A stretch of DNA of 9,336 nt, from contig SLOR01000014.1 of NCBI GenBank assembly GCA_007132395.1, positions 1-9,336 of the forward strand, in the 5' to 3' direction. Source of the DNA: Bacteroidales bacterium (GTDB lineage Bacteria > Bacteroidota > Bacteroidia > Bacteroidales > UBA7960). Both the position numbers and the translations under genes were made by a program. Below are positions 1 to 6,866 of this stretch, piece by piece (position 1 is the first letter of the stretch; the number at the start of each line of letters is the position of its first letter). Under the pieces are notes generated by a model that saw only the letters and a program-made list of their open reading frames with translations, was not told the origin of the DNA and did not search any database.

Positions 1-446
1 TTACCAATACCCTGCTGGGAGGGTTTTTCGGCTCGCGCCTCATGCGCAATATCAGGCAGGACAAAGGTTTTACTTATGGGATTAATTCAGCTATAATACA
101 TCTGTTAAGGTCTTCCTATTTTTTCATTGTTTCCGAGGTGGGCAAAGAGGTAACCCAAATGGCGCTGGAAGAAATATACAAGGAGTTACGCCAATTAAGA
201 GAAAATCCCGCGACACAAATGGAGTTGGAAACCCTAAGAAACTACCTGTCGGGTAGTTTTCTCCGCTCTTTTGACGGTCCTTTTATGCAAAGTGAACGCT
301 TTAAGGAAATGCTTTTGTTTGGCCAGGATTATGAATGGTTTGACAGCTACCTTGAAATTTTGAAAAGCTTTAATGCAGATGATATTCAGCAAATGGGAGC
401 AAAATACCTGCATGAAGATCAAATTATAGAGATGGTGGCGGGGTAA
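1..446 (+). CDS. M16 family zinc peptidase-like protein, C-terminal part (5' end outside window)
   Basis: The reading frame is open from the window edge (first full codon at position 3) to a TAA at 444-446, so only the last ~147 residues are present. They match the end of the C-terminal domain of M16 (pitrilysin/insulinase superfamily) peptidases: a glycine-rich LGGFFGSRLM segment followed by RNIRQDKGFTYG, which carries the Arg and Tyr, seven residues apart, that in M16 proteins contact substrate across the domain interface. A helical region and a final LHEDQIIEMVAG strand close the domain, as in M16B members. The HxxEH zinc site belongs to the N-terminal domain and is not visible. So it cannot be told whether this is an active protease or the inactive partner that Bacteroidota often encode beside it. 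An ATG at 42 is internal to the domain and is not a real start. The 75-base gap to the next gene and the hairpin at the stop suggest transcription ends here. Confidence 0.88.
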   Translation, partial: TNTLLGGFFGSRLMRNIRQDKGFTYGINSAIIHLLRSSYFFIVSEVGKEVTQMALEEIYKELRQLRENPATQMELETLRNYLSGSFLRSFDGPFMQSERFKEMLLFGQDYEWFDSYLEILKSFNADDIQQMGAKYLHEDQIIEMVAG

Positions 447-461
447 AATAAATTTCCCCGC
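438..461 (+). terminator. GC-rich hairpin overlapping the M16 stop codon, possible terminator
   Basis: GCGGGG at 438-443 pairs perfectly with CCCCGC at 456-461 around a 12-base A/T-rich loop that contains the TAA stop codon. Only a short T run (468-470) follows, so it is not a textbook intrinsic terminator. Its place at the exact end of the gene still makes a 3'-end or terminator role plausible. Confidence 0.4.
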
Positions 462-489
462 TAAGAGTTTACAGAATAACCAATTCTTA

Positions 490-497
490 TAACTTAG
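490..497 (+). promoter_or_regulatory. Weak candidate -7 element for the T9SS-secreted protein gene
   Basis: TAACTTAG resembles the Bacteroidota -7 consensus TAnnTTTG with one mismatch, and a TTTA at 467-470 lies 19 bases upstream where a -33 TTTG would be expected. It sits 24 bases before the ATG at 522, giving a short leader. This is a position-supported guess; the match is not strong. Confidence 0.25.
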
Positions 498-521
498 CCC
501 TTAATTATCAAAACTGCCATT

Positions 522-2093
522 ATGAAAAGGATTGCACGGGACTGGAAAAACTGGATTTATCATAACCGCTTCTGCCCGGGTATCTTTTTGGTTTTGCTCC
601 TTTTACTTGCCCCTTCCTTAGTACATGCCCAATCATCTACTCTTAAATTAGATTCCGTAAGTGTAAATGAAAATAATCATGTTGTCATTGGCTGGACACT
701 CCAGACCCATATAACGGATGGATTTATTGAAATTCACCGGCAACTTGACGGGGGTGGATTTGCACCCATAACGCAATTGCCTATAACTCAAAACCGGTAT
801 ATTGACCAGGGGGTAAATGCACAAAACAAGTCTTATGCCTACTATGTGGTAGCGCGGCATACGGATACCGGGAGTACAATCGCCATAAGCGATGAAGTGC
901 ATCATACGATGTTTCTTGCCAATGTTCAATATGATGTTTGCGGAAGGATAATGGTTCCGGCCTGGCAGAAATATCATATTACCACCTCGGGGCAAAATCC
1001 GCAGCCCTTGCCCGTTCCATTCGACAGCACAAGGGTGTGGGTGTCACTGAACGGAAATGAGTTTGACGAGCGCATTACCCTGCCCTTTGGTCAGGAGCAA
1101 ATGCTTCTTAATTTTCAGCAGGAGGGACGTTATTGTTTAAAACTCCGGTCTTTTCATTCCGAAACACAAATAAGCACTACTTCCAATCGCTATTGTCTTG
1201 ATGTGGCTTTTGCCCCGGTGCCGGAGGGATTAAAATTCGCAACACTAAGCGTTGATTCCCGGTCAGAAGGGGTCGAAATAACGCTGGAAGCGGCAAATAA
1301 TGCTGATGATATTACAGCTGTGTTATTGAGGTTTGCCCCTGAGCAGGACGACTTCGTTTTGGTGGATACCCTTTCTTTTGCAGGCAGCAGTTTTGCTTTT
1401 TATCATGAAAACCCAATGGTTAATCAGCGCTCTGAAAAGTATAAGTTCCATGTGCTCGACAGTTGTTTGTCTCATTCCTATACCCTCGGGCCGGTATCCA
1501 CCCTTTTTGCAGAGGCGAATGTATTGGATGATTTGGTTTATGAAATCCGTTGGAATCTTTATGATGGCTGGCCAATGGGTGCATTCCGGCATATAATAAG
1601 GCGCTCTGCGGGAAATGGAGAATGGGAAGACATAGCCTTTACAGACGGCAATACCACAAGTTATCTGGATGATATGACAACACAGGGTGAAGAAACAAGC
1701 CTGCAATCCATCCGGTATCATGTAATGTCAGAAGAGTATCTGGCTGATAACGAATTTCCTCAGGAGGAAGCATCTGTCATCTCAAATACAGTTACACTCA
1801 AGCGTTCAATGGAAGTGTTTATTCCCAATGCTTTTAACCCTGAAAGTGCCATTGCTGAGAACCGCATGTTTAAGCCTGTATTTGTCAATTTTATGCCCGC
1901 AGAGTATTCCTTATCCATTTTTAACCGATGGGGAGAACGGTTTTTTACTTCCAACGACCCCTATCAGGGATGGGATGGCTCTCATGGCAGCACAAGGGCA
2001 GCATCAGGGGTTTATCCATGGGTGGTAAAATATACTGATAGTGAGGGCCAATCACACGAAAAAGCCGGAACCGTTCTGCTCATAAGGAATTAA
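522..2093 (+). CDS. Secreted surface protein with FnIII-like domains and T9SS type B (CHU_C) C-terminal sorting domain
   Basis: The 523-residue product starts with a signal peptide: a basic n-region of about 20 residues, a hydrophobic IFLVLLLLLAP stretch, and likely cleavage after VHA at residue 36. About four beta-rich repeats of ~95 residues follow (roughly 38-130, 133-235, 237-332 and 334-429). They show fibronectin-III-like features, such as VVIGWTL and YEIRWNL strands and late Tyr-containing strands (SYAYYVVA, RYHVMSEE). Cysteines lie at 140, 205, 225 and 315. Residues 430-523 form a gliding-motility-associated C-terminal domain: VFIPNAFNP, then YSLSIFNRWGERFF, then GWDGS, then GVYPWVVKY, ending in GTVLLIRN. 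That domain directs export through the type IX secretion system of the type B class, so the protein is probably released or displayed outside the cell. There is no catalytic motif, so adhesion or a structural surface role is an inference. It appears to be a single-gene unit, 82 bases after the M16 gene and separated from guaB by a 130-base gap with a promoter. Confidence 0.85.
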   Translation: MKRIARDWKNWIYHNRFCPGIFLVLLLLLAPSLVHAQSSTLKLDSVSVNENNHVVIGWTLQTHITDGFIEIHRQLDGGGFAPITQLPITQNRYIDQGVNAQNKSYAYYVVARHTDTGSTIAISDEVHHTMFLANVQYDVCGRIMVPAWQKYHITTSGQNPQPLPVPFDSTRVWVSLNGNEFDERITLPFGQEQMLLNFQQEGRYCLKLRSFHSETQISTTSNRYCLDVAFAPVPEGLKFATLSVDSRSEGVEITLEAANNADDITAVLLRFAPEQDDFVLVDTLSFAGSSFAFYHENPMVNQRSEKYKFHVLDSCLSHSYTLGPVSTLFAEANVLDDLVYEIRWNLYDGWPMGAFRHIIRRSAGNGEWEDIAFTDGNTTSYLDDMTTQGEETSLQSIRYHVMSEEYLADNEFPQEEASVISNTVTLKRSMEVFIPNAFNPESAIAENRMFKPVFVNFMPAEYSLSIFNRWGERFFTSNDPYQGWDGSHGSTRAASGVYPWVVKYTDSEGQSHEKAGTVLLIRN

Positions 2094-2173
2094 CTTCCCT
2101 GCTATCCCCAGAGTGTTAAATACGCCTTAAATGCAGGAATTGACAGCCCTTAATTTATTATTTTTTAGATAGG

Positions 2174-2198
2174 TTGTGCGCAAATTTTCATACTTTTG
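2174..2198 (+). promoter_or_regulatory. guaB promoter with perfect Bacteroidota -7 box
   Basis: TACTTTTG at 2191-2198 matches TAnnTTTG at every defined position. A TTG at 2174-2176 could be the -33 element, but the 14-base gap is shorter than usual, so only the -7 box is strong. Transcription would begin a few bases further on, giving a leader of about 20 bases before the ATG at 2224. This also excludes the in-frame GTG at 2176 as the guaB start, because it would lie within the promoter. Confidence 0.65.
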
Positions 2199-2202
2199 CA
2201 CA
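2175..2202 (+). repeat. Imperfect inverted repeat straddling the guaB promoter (possible operator)
   Basis: TGTG-CG-CAAA at 2175-2184 mirrors TTTGCACA at 2195-2202, with two extra bases (CG) in the left arm and a 10-base spacer. The right arm overlaps the -7 box, the usual place for a repressor site. Because it lies largely upstream of the expected transcript start, it would act as DNA and not as an RNA hairpin. The protein that might bind is unknown, and part of the symmetry could come from the promoter sequence itself. Confidence 0.3.
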
Positions 2203-2223
2203 TTAAATAAATCTGCTAAACCC

Positions 2224-3693
2224 ATGGAAAACCAAACCTCTAAATTAATCGGAGAAGGGCTGACTTACGATGATGTTCTTCTCATTCCTGCCTACTCCGA
2301 AATACTCCCCCGAGACGTAAAACTTGACACCTTTTTTACCCGAAATATATCACTGAAAATTCCTGTAGTATCCGCAGCCATGGATACGGTTACTGAATCG
2401 CGCATGGCAATTGCTATGGCCCAGGAAGGCGGTATAGGTGTGCTACATAAAAATATGAGCATAGAAGAGCAGGCCATTAAAGTGAAAAAAGTAAAACGGT
2501 CGGAAAATGGAATGATTATCGATCCTGTTACCCTTCATGAGAATGCCGTTGTTGGAGACGCCCTGCAAATTATGAGGGAATTTAAAATTGGAGGTATCCC
2601 TGTTACCAACGATAAAAATAAACTCGTGGGGATCATTACCAACAGAGATCTGCGCTTTGAAAAAAACCTGGTAAAGCCCATAAGTGAGGTAATGACCAGC
2701 GAAAACCTTATTACCACCAGCGAATTTGTTGATTTTTCTGTGGCAGAAATGATACTGCAGGAACATAAAATTGAAAAGCTACCTGTGGTAGATAAAGATT
2801 ATCACCTCGTAGGGTTAATTACATACCGCGATATTCTAAAAATTAAAGAACGACCCAATGCCTGTAAGGATGAAAGAGGTCGTTTGCGTGTGGCGGCAGC
2901 CGTGGGGGTTACACATGACACCCCTGAAAGGGTGCAGGCTCTCAAGGATGCAGGAGTGGACTGTATCGTAATTGATACTGCCCACGGACATTCACGTGGT
3001 GTTCTTGATATGACCCGAACCATTAAATCCCGGTACCCCGACCTGGAGGTAGTGGTAGGTAATATTGCCACTGCCGAAGCAGCCCTAGATCTGGTAGCAG
3101 CAGGAGCTGATGCGGTAAAGGTGGGTATTGGACCCGGTTCCATTTGTACCACGCGTATCGTGGCAGGAGTAGGAGTACCGCAACTTACAGCAGTGTACAA
3201 TGTAGCGCAGGCGCTTAAAGGCACAGGGGTGCCAATTATTGCCGATGGCGGAATTCGCTATACCGGCGATATAGTAAAAGCTATTGCAGCCGGCGCTTCC
3301 TGTATTATGGCAGGCTCACAGTTTGCAGGTGTGGAAGAATCTCCCGGTGAAACGGTTATTTATGAAGGAAGAAAATACAAGACATACAGAGGGATGGGCT
3401 CAGTAGAGGCTATGGCAAGCGGTTCAAAAGACCGCTATTTCCAGGATGTGGAAGACGATGTGAAAAAGCTTGTTCCAGAAGGAATCGTGGGTAGAGTACC
3501 CTACAAAGGTACCCTCTCCGAAGTAATTCATCAAATGGTTGGTGGCCTCAGGGCCGGTATGGGGTATTGCGGAGCTCCTGATGTTAACGCATTGCAAAAA
3601 GCACAGTTTATACGCATTACCAATGCCGGTATTAAGGAAAGCCATGTTCATGATGTGCAAATTACAAGGGAAGCACCCAATTATTCCAGATAA
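2224..3693 (+). CDS. guaB: Inosine-5'-monophosphate dehydrogenase
   Basis: IMP dehydrogenase oxidises IMP to XMP with NAD+, the committed step of guanine nucleotide synthesis, in the cytoplasm. The ATG at 2224 gives 489 residues, the usual bacterial length. The frame extends upstream to a GTG at 2176, but that codon lies inside the promoter and would add 16 residues absent from the family. Visible hallmarks are the N-terminal GLTYDDVLL and VVSAAMDTVTE segments. A pair of CBS domains (about 97-212) is inserted in the TIM barrel, with GIPVTND and EKLPVVDK as their typical motifs. The K+/catalytic loop GPGSICTTR has the nucleophilic cysteine at residue 308. The phosphate-binding IADGGIRYTGD follows, then RGMGSVEAM, and the mobile flap SKDRYF carries the Arg-Tyr pair at 404-405. 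All key residues are present, so the enzyme should be active, and the CBS pair suggests allosteric control by purine nucleotides, as in other bacterial IMPDHs. It leads a run of envelope foldase genes, 57 bases before the next start. Confidence 0.97.
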   Translation: MENQTSKLIGEGLTYDDVLLIPAYSEILPRDVKLDTFFTRNISLKIPVVSAAMDTVTESRMAIAMAQEGGIGVLHKNMSIEEQAIKVKKVKRSENGMIIDPVTLHENAVVGDALQIMREFKIGGIPVTNDKNKLVGIITNRDLRFEKNLVKPISEVMTSENLITTSEFVDFSVAEMILQEHKIEKLPVVDKDYHLVGLITYRDILKIKERPNACKDERGRLRVAAAVGVTHDTPERVQALKDAGVDCIVIDTAHGHSRGVLDMTRTIKSRYPDLEVVVGNIATAEAALDLVAAGADAVKVGIGPGSICTTRIVAGVGVPQLTAVYNVAQALKGTGVPIIADGGIRYTGDIVKAIAAGASCIMAGSQFAGVEESPGETVIYEGRKYKTYRGMGSVEAMASGSKDRYFQDVEDDVKKLVPEGIVGRVPYKGTLSEVIHQMVGGLRAGMGYCGAPDVNALQKAQFIRITNAGIKESHVHDVQITREAPNYSR

Positions 3694-3750
3694 TCAAATT
3701 TTAGAGTATAGAGTACTTAATCCTTAACGGAAACAACTCATTTGAAGAAT

Positions 3751-5766
3751 ATGGAAAACAAACCTTACAGAACAATAACTGTGTTGATGATTTGGCTTAA
3801 CCTTGTTGTGTTTGTTTCAGCCGGATTGTTTGCAAATACTTCCGACGATCCTGTGTTATTACAAATCAACGGACGTAAAGTAACAGTTTCTGAATTTGAG
3901 TATGTTTACTCAAAGAACAACATGAACCCCCGCGTACTTGACCCTAAAACCGTGGATGAGTACCTTGAATTGTTTATCAACTTCAATCTGAAGGTACACG
4001 AAGCACGGCAGATGGGCATGGATACAGTTGCCTCATTTATCGAAGAACTCGAAGGGTACCGTAAGCAACTTGCACAACCATATCTTACGGATCAGGATCT
4101 TAACCAGCAGTTGCTGGAAGAGGCCTTTGAACGAATGCAATCCGATATCCGGGCTTCACATATACTAATTTCCGTTGAGCAGCATGCTTCACCAGCAGAT
4201 ACACTCGCAGCGTGGGAAAAAATAAACCAACTGCGAAACCGCATTGTGCAGGGCGAAGATTTCGGAACCCTTGCACAAGAATATTCCGATGACCCTTCCG
4301 CCAAGGGAATGCCTGCAACAGCAAGCAGACCTGCCATGAGAGGAAACTCCGGAGATTTGGGATATTTTTCGGTGCTCGACATGGTTTACCCTTTCGAAAG
4401 TGCAGCATTTTCTACTCCCGTCAATGAAATATCTGAGCCGGTGCGTACCAGCTTTGGCTATCATATCATCAAAGTAACAGATCGCTTGCCTGCTATGGGA
4501 AGAGCCAGGGTTGCACATATCATGGTGAGTGTTCCGGAAAATAAGGACAAAGAAACTGAAGCCAGAAAAAAGATAGAGGAAATATACCGGCAAGTGCTTG
4601 AAGGGGAGGATTTTGCCTCTCTTGCTGAAAGGTTTTCCGACGACAAAGCCTCGGGAAGAAGAGGTGGTGAATTACCTCCATTTACCTCCAACCGTATGGT
4701 ACCTGAATTTATCAGCGCTGTTGCAAATATGGATGAACCTGGCAGTGTATCAGAGCCTATAAAAACACAGTATGGCTGGCATATTGTTAAGCTATTTGAA
4801 AAAACAAAACCAGATAAGGAAGAAGCCCTTGCCGAATTGCGAAACAAAATCAGCCGCGACTCCAGGGCCATCCTCAGCCAGCAGGCTGTAGTCGATAAGT
4901 TGAAAAAAGATTACAGCTTTGTGGAGCATCCTCAGCATCTGGATATATTCTTTTCGGTTGTGGATAACAGAATTTTCGAGGCACGCTGGTCGCCGGAGGA
5001 TGTTCAGGGAAAAGATAATGTCTTGTTTACTTTTGCAGGAAAAACTTTTACCCAGGAAGATTTTACCTCATACCTGCAGCGCACACAGTCCGTGAGAACC
5101 CCCGAGTCCATAAGAAATTATGTGAACGCAATGTATCTCAATTTTGTGAATAATACACTGGTGGATTTTGAAGAAAAACAGCTGGAGAATAAGTACCCAG
5201 AGTTCAAACAAATCATGCAGGAATATCATGATGGGATTTTGCTCTTTGAACTCACCGACAAGAAAGTATGGTCGAAAGCTATGCAGGATACTTCCGGGCT
5301 GAGGGAATTTTTCCGGGCCCATCAGGACAAGTATTTGTGGGATGAACGATTTGATGCTGTAATTTACACTTTCAACACCGAAAAGGCTGCCCGCAGTGGC
5401 CGGAATGCCATAAGAAGAGCACAACGCAGGAGTACTTCTCACGAGGAGGTCATGGCAGCATTCAACAAAGAATCGCAGCTGGAAGTATCTGCCCGAAAGG
5501 GAGTAATGGAGGTGGAAGATCATCCGGTTTTGAAATCTGCGCCTCGCGAAAAAGGAGTGTCTGATGTTATCAATCATAACAATACATTTGTAATTGTGCG
5601 AATTGATGAATATTTCCCACCCCAACCCAGAACGTTTGAAGAGGTGCGTGGATTGGCCATTGCAGATTATCAAAACTTTCTGGAAGAAAAATGGGTGAAT
5701 GAATTGCGGGAGAAATACGAGATCACTCTTCACAGGGAAGCCTTGGATGTGATTTTCTCCGAGTAA
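3751..5766 (+). CDS. Periplasmic peptidyl-prolyl cis-trans isomerase with two parvulin domains and a probable degenerate third
   Basis: The 671-residue product has a signal peptide (hydrophobic core about 9-27, likely cleavage after LFA at 28), so it acts in the periplasm. A SurA/PpiC-like N-terminal region opens with VLLQINGRKVTVSEFEYVY and includes long helices to about residue 130. Parvulin domain 1 spans about 134-246 and keeps both conserved histidines (ASHILIS, H137; GYHIIKV, H238). It has an extra loop near KGMPATASRPAMRGNSG before GDLGYF. Parvulin domain 2 (about 252-351) also keeps both (VAHIMVS, H256; GWHIVKL, H344) and has the GGELPPF turn. The segment 534-625 (FDAVIYTF to IVRIDEYFPP) has the strand-helix order of a parvulin but no histidines at those places, so I read it as a non-catalytic third copy. 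The start is placed at ATG 3751; a TTG at 3742 is in frame and would add three residues. By family this should isomerise prolyl bonds or hold unfolded outer-membrane or secreted clients. It is probably transcribed with guaB. Confidence 0.9.
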   Translation: MENKPYRTITVLMIWLNLVVFVSAGLFANTSDDPVLLQINGRKVTVSEFEYVYSKNNMNPRVLDPKTVDEYLELFINFNLKVHEARQMGMDTVASFIEELEGYRKQLAQPYLTDQDLNQQLLEEAFERMQSDIRASHILISVEQHASPADTLAAWEKINQLRNRIVQGEDFGTLAQEYSDDPSAKGMPATASRPAMRGNSGDLGYFSVLDMVYPFESAAFSTPVNEISEPVRTSFGYHIIKVTDRLPAMGRARVAHIMVSVPENKDKETEARKKIEEIYRQVLEGEDFASLAERFSDDKASGRRGGELPPFTSNRMVPEFISAVANMDEPGSVSEPIKTQYGWHIVKLFEKTKPDKEEALAELRNKISRDSRAILSQQAVVDKLKKDYSFVEHPQHLDIFFSVVDNRIFEARWSPEDVQGKDNVLFTFAGKTFTQEDFTSYLQRTQSVRTPESIRNYVNAMYLNFVNNTLVDFEEKQLENKYPEFKQIMQEYHDGILLFELTDKKVWSKAMQDTSGLREFFRAHQDKYLWDERFDAVIYTFNTEKAARSGRNAIRRAQRRSTSHEEVMAAFNKESQLEVSARKGVMEVEDHPVLKSAPREKGVSDVINHNNTFVIVRIDEYFPPQPRTFEEVRGLAIADYQNFLEEKWVNELREKYEITLHREALDVIFSE

Positions 5767-5781
5767 AATTTTTTGCCTCCC

Positions 5782-5803
5782 GGCCCGTTATTAAAAATGG
5801 GCC
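5782..5803 (+). terminator. Intergenic hairpin between the foldase genes, weak terminator or attenuator
   Basis: GGCCCGTT at 5782-5789 pairs with AATGGGCC at 5796-5803 (eight pairs including one G-U, six-base loop). It is followed by TTT and an A-rich stretch, not by a long T run, and a T run before it could pair with the A run after it to extend the stem. It could reduce read-through into the lipoprotein gene or mark an RNA processing site. A full stop is less likely, because the next gene starts 32 bases later with no good promoter of its own. Confidence 0.35.
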
Positions 5804-5835
5804 TTTAGAAAAAAATGTTTTAATTTAATGACTCA

Positions 5836-6687
5836 ATGCGTAAATCTTTTTTAACTCTGTTTATTATTTCAGCTTTGTTTATCAGTGCCTGTACCATGAT
5901 TTCTGGCCGGGGAGACGATGTGAAACTGGCCCGTGTGCAAAACAAAACCCTTTATCTTTCCGATTTGGAAGGCTTGCTGCCCCCCGCAACATCTTCATCT
6001 GACAGTGCAGTCATTATTAAAAGATATGTTGACAACTGGGTACGGCAGCAGATTTTCCTTAAAGAAGCAGAAGCACAACTCAATGCGGATCAGAAGGAAA
6101 TCAATAGAAAGGTTGAAGATTACAAAAACTCCCTGGTGATATTTAATTATGAAAATTATCTGATTAAAAATCACCTCGACACCCTTATTACTCCCGAGCT
6201 TATGGCTGAGTATTACGAGAAACATCAGGATGAGTTTAAACTCAGAGAGCATATTGTTAAGGTTAACTTCATTAAATTACCCCTGGATGCACCGGATGTT
6301 AACCTGGTAAGACGTTTGATAAGATCGGAAGAAGAAGAGGACATTCAGGCTCTAGAAGAGTATTGTCTCAACAATGCCGCGAGTTATTTTCTTGAACCGG
6401 AATCATGGTTCCTGTTCTCGGACATACTAAGAGACTTACCGGTTAATCCGCAAAATCAGGAAAACTTCCTCCGTAATACCCGCTTTCTGGAGAGAAATGA
6501 TGAGTTTTACAGGTATTTTCTTTACATAAGAGATTACCGTCTGGAGGGAAGTGCCTCACCCCTGGCTTTCCAATCGGATAATATAAGGACGATTATTCTT
6601 AACCATCGTAAGCAGAACTTTATTAACGAATTCAGGCAGGATCTTTTTAAAAAGGCTCTGCAAAGCGGACAGTTTGAGGTGTATTAA
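5836..6687 (+). CDS. SurA-like lipoprotein lacking a recognisable parvulin active site
   Basis: The 283-residue product begins with a lipoprotein signal, MRKSFLTLFIISALFISAC, with the lipobox ISAC and lipidated cysteine at residue 19. There is no strong cue for inner- or outer-membrane retention. Residues from about 29 to 140 resemble the SurA/PpiC N-terminal chaperone region: a short strand (VKLARVQNKTLYLSDLEGLL), then helices with YVDNWVRQQIFLKEAEAQL and a later TPELMAEYYEKHQDEF, which matches the helix that precedes a parvulin domain in SurA. The following part (about 143-250) has a parvulin-like beginning, IVKVNFIKLPLD, but neither conserved histidine. The last ~30 residues form a helix like the closing helix of SurA. 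I therefore call it a foldase relative with chaperone but probably no isomerase activity. Similar genes in Bacteroidota are often annotated simply as hypothetical or as peptidyl-prolyl isomerase. It lies 69 bases after the multi-parvulin gene and is probably in the same transcript. Confidence 0.75.
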   Translation: MRKSFLTLFIISALFISACTMISGRGDDVKLARVQNKTLYLSDLEGLLPPATSSSDSAVIIKRYVDNWVRQQIFLKEAEAQLNADQKEINRKVEDYKNSLVIFNYENYLIKNHLDTLITPELMAEYYEKHQDEFKLREHIVKVNFIKLPLDAPDVNLVRRLIRSEEEEDIQALEEYCLNNAASYFLEPESWFLFSDILRDLPVNPQNQENFLRNTRFLERNDEFYRYFLYIRDYRLEGSASPLAFQSDNIRTIILNHRKQNFINEFRQDLFKKALQSGQFEVY

Positions 6688-6708
6688 GAATAATGCTTTA
6701 AAAATAAT

Positions 6709-6737
6709 AATTACGGCAATGATTTGTTGCCGTAATT
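6709..6737 (+). terminator. Perfect 11-bp inverted repeat, probable terminator of the guaB-foldase transcript
   Basis: AATTACGGCAA (6709-6719) is followed by a seven-base loop and its exact reverse complement (6727-6737); a U-G pair could extend the stem inward. The A/T ends of the stem give A-rich flanks on one side and T-rich on the other, so it could work in either direction, although no long separate T run follows. It sits 21 bases after the lipoprotein stop codon and before the 129-base leader of surA, which favours a transcript boundary. Confidence 0.55.
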
Positions 6738-6810
6738 GAACATGTTTATTCAGTTTACATTACAATCCAAAAGGATTAAAAATTAATAAAACCAAAAATA
6801 GAGTCAGAAA

Positions 6811-6818
6811 TAACTTTT
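6811..6818 (+). promoter_or_regulatory. Weak candidate -7 element for surA
   Basis: TAACTTTT matches TAnnTTTG except at the last position, and the T run continues to a G at 6821. No convincing TTG lies at the -33 distance. It is the best promoter-like string between the hairpin at 6709-6737 and the surA start, leaving a leader of about 45 bases. Confidence 0.25.
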
Positions 6819-6866
6819 TTGAGCATCAATGCAGGTTCCAACTGACCAAATTACTAAAACAAATTT

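Noticed and set aside
496..2155. Shared 11-base string AGCCCTTAATT at 496-506 and 2145-2155, both upstream of genes
   Set aside because: It is a short A/T-rich match at different distances from the starts (15 and 68 bases) and is readily explained by chance.
2176..2223. Upstream extension of guaB to a GTG at 2176
   Set aside because: The extension would run through the perfect -7 promoter box at 2191-2198 and add 16 residues not typical of IMP dehydrogenase; the ATG at 2224 gives the family length.
3742..3750. TTG start for the multi-parvulin gene
   Set aside because: It adds only three residues before an ATG at 3751 that begins a normal signal peptide; ATG is the more likely start.
5068..5733. 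Minus-strand open frame of 221 codons
   Set aside because: It lies wholly within the well-supported multi-parvulin gene, shows no recognisable domain and has no promoter; it is a shadow frame.
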